Shown here: in pieces, positions 59,501 through 64,000 of the stretch
Numbering within the stretch: position 1 is the first letter of the stretch
Layout of the letters: every line of letters starts with the position of its first letter
Source of the DNA: Owenia fusiformis
Lineage: Eukaryota > Annelida > Polychaeta > Sabellida > Oweniidae
DNA: 64,000 nt
Assembly (NCBI GenBank): GCA_903813345.2
Contig: CAIIXF020000001.1
Span: 52,595,885-52,659,884 of the forward strand
Direction of reading: 5' to 3'
Made by a program: the position numbers and the translations under genes
The notes under the pieces: generated by a model
The model's input: only the letters and a program-made list of their open reading frames with translations
What the model was told of the DNA's origin: nothing
Database searches by the model: none

Positions 59501-61002
59501 CAAATTTTACTTATATTTAAAAATCTTTTTTATTTCAGATATTTTAAAAAGATTACACAATTTAAAATTTTCTTTATATACATGTTACCTGATGCATTAC
59601 ATAATAATATTTCTCTTGGAGAGCTCTATTTTAAAATTATAGTACAGGTCAATAGTATTATAAAACCCTAGAGTATGTTTATGTATACAAGTTGCAGCAT
59701 TCTTGTAGTCTGACTAAGACCAATATTTCTCGTCATCTGAATATTTATTTGAATTTTTTTTTTATTGATTTTTTCACTCAACTTTTTCAGACTACATGTA
59801 CCTCAATGAGAGGCTCAAAGTTAGAGGCTGAAAAGTAGCACCTCCCTTACATTGCAAGATGTTAATGAATTATTGGCATTTAATGAATTATTGGCATTTA
59901 ATGAATTATTGGCATTTTGTTCTAGAAATATGAGAAACCAGTTTATAAAGAGGATAGGTACCTGGAGATCTACTATAAGAGCCGCAAGGTGTTTAATACA
60001 GGACAACAGTTAGCATTGAAGTACTTGTATGCTTGGAGAGACAAGGTGGCCAGATCTGAAGACGAAAGCACAGGGTAAGAGGCTTGTTTTGTTAATCTCT
60101 ATTCAAGTATTTGTAGCTGTTCAATAGTTATTAGGTATTTGTAATGGTTTCAAATGGGTATAAGATAATGATGAAATGGTGATACCCTGTTGTAGAATAG
60201 TGACTGAATAACATAATATGTATAAAAACTATTTCCAGGTACATCCTACCTAATCACATGTTACTACAGATAGCTGAACTTCTACCCAGAGAGCGCGAAG
60301 GCATCCTTGCCTGTTGCAACCCAATTCCAACGTTTGTGCGACAAAACCTTAATGAGCTTCATGAAATCGTGAAAGTTTCCAGAGATTCAGTAGTAAAAGT
60401 TACCAAGAAACCTGACACCCCGAAAACCTCGAAAGCAGATTATTTGAAGCCTGTAAGGTTACAGGACCATGGAGTAGTTGATAGTCTACTGAATTGTCCA
60501 CATGATTTATCTCATGATGGGGAAGCCTTGGATAAACAATGCAATGCACTAGGTAAAGGCAAACATGTACACACAATTTTTCTTTTGAGAAGCTTATGAT
60601 CCACATACAAATATATCCTCTGTATCAAAAGTCTTCCTATGAGAAAAAGCTCAAATAATTTTAGTAAATGGGTGCTAATTTTGACAAATCTTTCTACACA
60701 TAATCTGAGGCTTATAATACACGTACTAAAAAAATTCAACATAGAGCATAGAGCATACCTAAAACACCAATGTGACTTTTAACAACTTTGTGACGTCAAA
60801 GTTACACAAGATCAGCGTATGTTCTCTCAAGAGCTAGGTAAGAGTAATGTAAATGAAGTGTCTGTGAACTTAATGTTACATTCATTCTGATGTTTCAGAT
60901 GACTCTCTTGTGGCTAAGGGGTCTTCCATGTTCAAGGATGAAGTGACATCTATACAAATGAAAGCCTCTCCAACCATCTCTATTTTCTCCTCTACACCAA
61001 AG
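50505..61002 (+). CDS. EXOSC10: EXOSC10 / Rrp6, nuclear exosome 3'-5' exoribonuclease (3' part beyond window)
   Basis: This is the DEDD-Y exonuclease that trims and degrades nuclear RNAs with the exosome. Thirteen exons: 50505-50579, 54798-54934, 55330-55453, 56028-56132, 56494-56659, 57347-57407, 57857-58043, 58329-58472, 58794-58984, 59214-59370, 59926-60074, 60239-60552, 60899-61002. Phases agree; 638 residues. PMC2NT N-terminal region ([32 protein letters not shown]), [25 protein letters not shown]. Catalytic residues are all present: AVDLEHHSYRT (D283, E285), [15 protein letters not shown] (D341), [10 protein letters not shown] (Y406, D410). HRDC domain: [13 protein letters not shown] to [14 protein letters not shown]. 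The human protein is 885 residues, so roughly the last quarter is missing and should lie right of 64000. Introns carry several MITEs. Confidence 0.96.
50830..50953. mobile_element. 124-bp near-perfect hairpin MITE with 8-bp TSD
   Basis: The 8-mer GCCCTGTC flanks both sides (50822-50829, 50954-50961). The left end is CACAGGCACCAGTATCGCC; the reverse complement of the right end is CACGGGCACCAGTATCGCC. The arms (~59 bp) differ at very few positions and meet at a short loop near 50889. It lies in EXOSC10 intron 1. Confidence 0.85.
50975..52110. mobile_element. Composite inverted-repeat element in EXOSC10 intron 1
   Basis: The outer arms mirror each other ('attttgaaacttatggctct', 'aataatagtgacctttgaaa' and 'atccggggcttac' against 52000-52095). 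Within, a second pair (51135-51235 and 51572-51685, 'gtcggagaatgaact', 'aatctaaaggggtcgtagg') is inserted, and a third block (51690-51960) pairs with itself around 'cgatcaagacttgtaa'. The ORFs inside (88 and 141 residues) follow the palindromes and match nothing known to me. The outer limits are approximate. Confidence 0.65.
52434..52766. mobile_element. 333-bp TIR element in EXOSC10 intron 1
   Basis: The arms of about 120 bp pair 'gtcagtagaacc' and 'aataagaaat', then 'attgtgcaataatatatgga' and 'tgtacataaatgacat', with their complements at 52645-52766. No ORF. TSD not resolved. Confidence 0.7.
54190..54450 (-). repeat. Reverse-oriented relative of the 43345 'ggggccc' repeat
   Basis: 'ccgggcccatatttgaag', 'gggcccctaaaacc', 'ctcggcccacccaaggggt' and 'gcgggcccctgagcc' follow the reverse complement of 43345-43675. 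It lies in EXOSC10 intron 1. Confidence 0.55.
56721..57122. mobile_element. 402-bp hAT-type MITE with 8-bp TSD
   Basis: GTCTCAGT is present at 56713-56720 and again at 57123-57130. The ends TAGAGGTGTCAA and TTGACACCACTA are inverted, each followed inward by CCGGTTAACC motifs. The middle is a tandem duplication of about 120 bp ('gcatg(c/t)taatctgtttg', 'gtcagtttca', 'acatgt'). The 8-bp TSD and end sequence fit the hAT superfamily. It lies in EXOSC10 intron 5. No transposase. Confidence 0.85.
59864..59917 (+). repeat. Three perfect 18-bp repeats abutting a 3' splice site
   Basis: The unit AATGAATTATTGGCATTT is present three times head to tail, ending 8 bases before EXOSC10 exon 11 (TTCTAG|AAATATGAG). 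It occupies the branch-point and pyrimidine-tract region of intron 10. Confidence 0.9.
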
Positions 61003-61190
61003 GTTTGTAAATTTTTGTCACACTTAACGAAGGTAAACTATCACCTTTAGCTCTGTGGGTGGTGACTAGCTAGTGGTGACATCTCACTTTTCTTTGCCCA
61101 TTTTCAAGCAAACTGCTTGATGGATTGATTTAAATTTGTCAGGAATGCTTCCCAGGAATGCTTCTTGGTTTGAAAATTGGAGCCATTCCT

Positions 61191-62191
61191 CACGGGGTAC
61201 CATCGAATAATTTTGGCAACGTACCGGAGAACGACATTTTACTAAGAAATGGCAATAATTTAGCACAATATATTTTTTAACTAGAGTTCTACTTTGATTT
61301 TGACAAAAGTAAGTATTTCTTGCAATGGCTATTTCATTCATGAGTTTGTAGGAATTCTGTTGGAACCCAGTTCTGATCAAGTACGAAGTTATTGAAATCG
61401 GCGCAGTCGGACTTTACTCCGAAAGATGGTTTTTCGATTATAACTTTTTACAACATTTAAGTATAGACTTTTGAAAAAAGTACAGAATAGTCCTTATACT
61501 ATTGAATAATTCTGTTATTTCTGATTCACACGACTCTGATTTGTTTAATTAAAAAAAAAGTTTTAAAAATATTACTTAGGAACGTAACCGGAGCTGGGAA
61601 CGTAACCGGAGCAGATCAGTTGAATTATATAATTTAAAAAAATAAAATATATGATTTAAAGCATATATATTAATAAATACGCATTCGAACAATCCCGTAT
61701 GTTTTTAAATTAGTATATGTGCTTTAAATCATATATTTTAATTTTTTGATTAAATAATTCAACTGATCTGCTCCGGTTACGTTCCCAGCTCCGGTTACGT
61801 TCCTAAGTAATATTTTTAAAACTTTTCTTTTAATTAAACAAATCAGAGTCGTGTGAATCAGAAATAACAGAATTATTCAAAAGTATAAGGACTATTCTGT
61901 ACTTTTTTCAAAAGTCTATACTTAAATGTTGTGAAAAGTTATAATCGAAAAACCATCTTTCGGAGTAAAGTCCGTCTGCGCCGATTTCAATAACTTCGTA
62001 CTTGATCAGAACTGGGTTCCAACAGAATTCCTACAAACTCATGAATGAAATAGTTATTGCATGGAATGCTTACTTTTGTCAAAATCAAAATAGAACTCTA
62101 GTTAAAAAATATATTGTGCTAAATGATTGCCATTTCTTAGTAAAATGTCGTTCTCCGGTACGTTGCCAAAATTATTCGATGGTACCCCGTG
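61191..62191. mobile_element. 1,001-bp near-perfect fold-back element with 5-bp TSD
   Basis: TTCCT flanks both sides (61186-61190, 62192-62196). The ends are CACGGGGTACCATCGAATAA and its exact reverse complement, and the arms (about 480 bp each) match closely, meeting near 61690. ORFs in the two arms are mirror images of each other. No transposase motif. It lies downstream of EXOSC10 exon 13, within the intron leading to the unseen exons. Confidence 0.85.
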
Positions 62192-62199
62192 TTCCTGGA

Positions 62200-63240
62200 G
62201 TGTCATAAATCTTGTCATCGAGATTCCAGGAAAACTGTGTGTTCAGCTTGAAATTTTTACAGATGTAAGAGCAGAGTGGTACCATGATCTGATTAGGTTT
62301 TGGGCATACTGGATGAATTGTGATATATATCACTGTTATGATTATCTTCATACAATGTAGTTATAAAATAAAATATAGGTTTAGGTCTTGAACTAAACAG
62401 AGTGTACTTTTTTAACAATTTTTTCATTTTTTGATATCATTGAAGACATTCAAGTCTCATTACAAGGGGACAAGACATCTGTATCATTTCCAAGGCTTTA
62501 CATTAAATTATTTTATAATGTTCTTTTAAATAATTTATATCTTTTATTAAAGAGGGCACACTAGCCTGTTACTTTTAACATTATCATGAGTGTTAACAAC
62601 ATTTCTTGTTTCATAGATGGCAGTTATTGTCGACCGTTATTGTCCACTTTGACAATCAAGTTTGTAATAAACAAAATAAAGCGAAATAAAGACAAAAAGT
62701 GCAAAGTCATCCTCAATGTAGCATATGTCAATTCTGCTCATGTCAAGCGTCATACATTATCTATTTACATATAGCAAAAACTCTTTAATGGTTCTTAACA
62801 GTAATATAATACAATTTGTATATTAATTGTGCATTTAATATAGACAGTACAACGTTCATACACAGTTCACATTTTCAGTATGAAAAATTAACACATTGAC
62901 ACAGTTATTATGAAGACAATTGAAGTTAACTCGACCTTACATGTTCTGCGACCTAACATGTTCTGCGTATTCCCTATTGTTTGTTGATTTATCAATTCAC
63001 GAAGTGTTATGAATTTTATAGTTACGATCAATATTAAGACTAATTTTCCCCGTCAGTTCTAATAAAAATGTCACTCCCTATAGCAAATATTAAGTGGCTA
63101 CAAAGTACATTGCTTTTTGGTAATCACTCTCCCACTGAAATGATGATCCTCTGGGTTCATTTTTATCTAATTTATCTAATTTGATTAAGGTGCTGTGTCA
63201 AACATTTATGTGTCAAAAAGGACCAAATACAGAGAGATGA
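62200..63240. other. EXOSC10 intron, nothing recognised
   Basis: The sequence is AT-rich with short ORFs without motifs. I looked for the conserved ENPF block of EXOSC10 and did not find it. Confidence 0.5.
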
Positions 63241-63243
63241 TAA

Positions 63244-63434
63244 TCAGGCCCGTAGCCAGGGGAGTTTGCCCCCCCCCTGGCCGAAGATTCTTTCAAAATC
63301 ATGCAGTTTTTCACCCTTATGAGCACTTTTCTGGTGATTTTGACCATTTTTGGGCCAACATTGTCAAAAGTGAACCCCCCTGGAATATTATAAAACTGAA
63401 CCCCCCCCTTGGCAAATTCTGGCTACAGGCCTGA
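63244..63434. mobile_element. 191-bp TIR element, TCAGGCCCGTAGCC ends, TAA flanks
   Basis: The left TCAGGCCCGTAGCCAG and the right (reverse complement TCAGGCCTGTAGCCAG) are flanked by TAA (63241-63243, 63435-63437). A 3-bp TWA duplication suits PIF/Harbinger-type MITEs. Its 79-residue ORF is an artefact. Confidence 0.7.
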
Positions 63435-64000
63435 TAATTTAACTTAGTTGCTTAGTAATTCATTGGTTTAATAAACTGGGTAGTGGGTGTTTGGGCCTTT
63501 GTGAAATTAGTGTTACAAAAAGAAAAAAGCATTTGTTTTGGACCAGATCCTATTTGAAACTGGTTTCAGAGGAAATAAACATGTAATCTCACATGACCAG
63601 ACTAAGAAAATCTGTATTGCAGGCTTTTGCGACTACAAATAAAGAGTGTACTTTAACAAATGTTAAGGCAACATTATTTGATATAGGCACATTGGATCTG
63701 TTTGTGTTGCGCCACCTGTAAGCTAAACCAGTGCAAATAAATCAGTAAGTGCAAACCTGCCAGATAGGGGTAACCTTGAAGGCTCAAAGTGCTAAGACAA
63801 GTGCAGTTGGAAATAATCCAAAAATGGTTAAGTGGAACATGTTCAAGGTTATGTTATAGATAAAATATGTGTTAAAGGGATATTCCTTGCCAGACCATCT
63901 GTCGTCTTAATATCAAAAGCTATAACCATATGTATGTACTTTCCATGTTAAGCAAAACACAGAAAAATATTTTGATATGGTCAATATTGATCAATTAAAA
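63435..64000. other. Right-edge sequence, no exon recognised
   Basis: A TTGCAG acceptor at about 63619-63624 opens 32 codons, but these do not resemble EXOSC10. It is probably still intron. Confidence 0.4.

Noticed and set aside
61191-62191. ProtoRAG/Transib relationship
   Set aside because: Only the 5-bp TSD and a CAC start agree; the CACAGTG-type heptamer is absent and there is no RAG1-like ORF.
61084-62208. Two similar ORFs with FQQNSYKLMNEI
   Set aside because: They are the same sequence read from both arms of the 1-kb fold-back element; no transposase motif.
63625-63720. Possible 14th exon of EXOSC10
   Set aside because: It has an acceptor and 32 open codons, but no likeness to the conserved EXOSC10 C-terminal region and no strong donor.

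Overview
The window is AT-rich eukaryotic DNA with long introns, GT-AG splice sites and a very high load of short inverted-repeat elements. Its genes are animal genes: BCAS2/SPF27 (spliceosome), EXOSC10/Rrp6 (nuclear exosome) and a giant DOMON/EGF/SEA membrane protein. Repeats built on 'aaaatggcggccattttg' and (GTCCGTCC)n, and a transposon protein with a CXC zinc finger, suggest a marine invertebrate. A hemichordate- or echinoderm-like deuterostome is my guess from repeat style only.

Layout. 1-4127: two divergently oriented, broken copies of a transposon ORF, ending in a 357-bp tail that also opens the window. 4168-5330: a hairpin element with a 9-bp target-site duplication (TSD), split at its centre by a second element. 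5921-40781 (minus): one 19-exon gene for a membrane protein of about 1,400 residues. Its introns hold most of the repeats: a 3.45-kb element with a 9-bp TSD, a 29-bp minisatellite of about 80 copies, a 2-kb CATGG palindromic array, LINE debris and several MITEs. 40782-41073: a 292-bp shared upstream region. 41074-48256 (plus): BCAS2, seven coding exons. 50505-61002 (plus): the first 13 exons of EXOSC10, running off the right edge. 61003-64000: EXOSC10 intron with a 1-kb fold-back element and a small TIR element.

The most interesting item is the minus-strand gene. Translated exon by exon with consistent phases, it reads: signal peptide; a domain whose mature first residue would be His, with the cysteine and CAD pattern of LPMO-like copper proteins (AA10/AA15/X325 type); two EGF-like modules; half of a DOMON; DOMON; a Thr/Pro/Ser mucin stretch; DOMON; a furin-type RKKR site; a Skeletor-type DOMON; DOMON; SEA; transmembrane helix; short basic tail. 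Three DOMONs keep a Met...His pair like the heme-b ligands of the cellobiose dehydrogenase cytochrome domain, which feeds electrons to LPMOs. A cell-surface protein carrying a putative copper centre and several putative heme domains in one chain is a good candidate for an undescribed redox system. BCAS2 and EXOSC10 are ordinary conserved RNA-processing genes; nothing but proximity links them to the DOMON gene.
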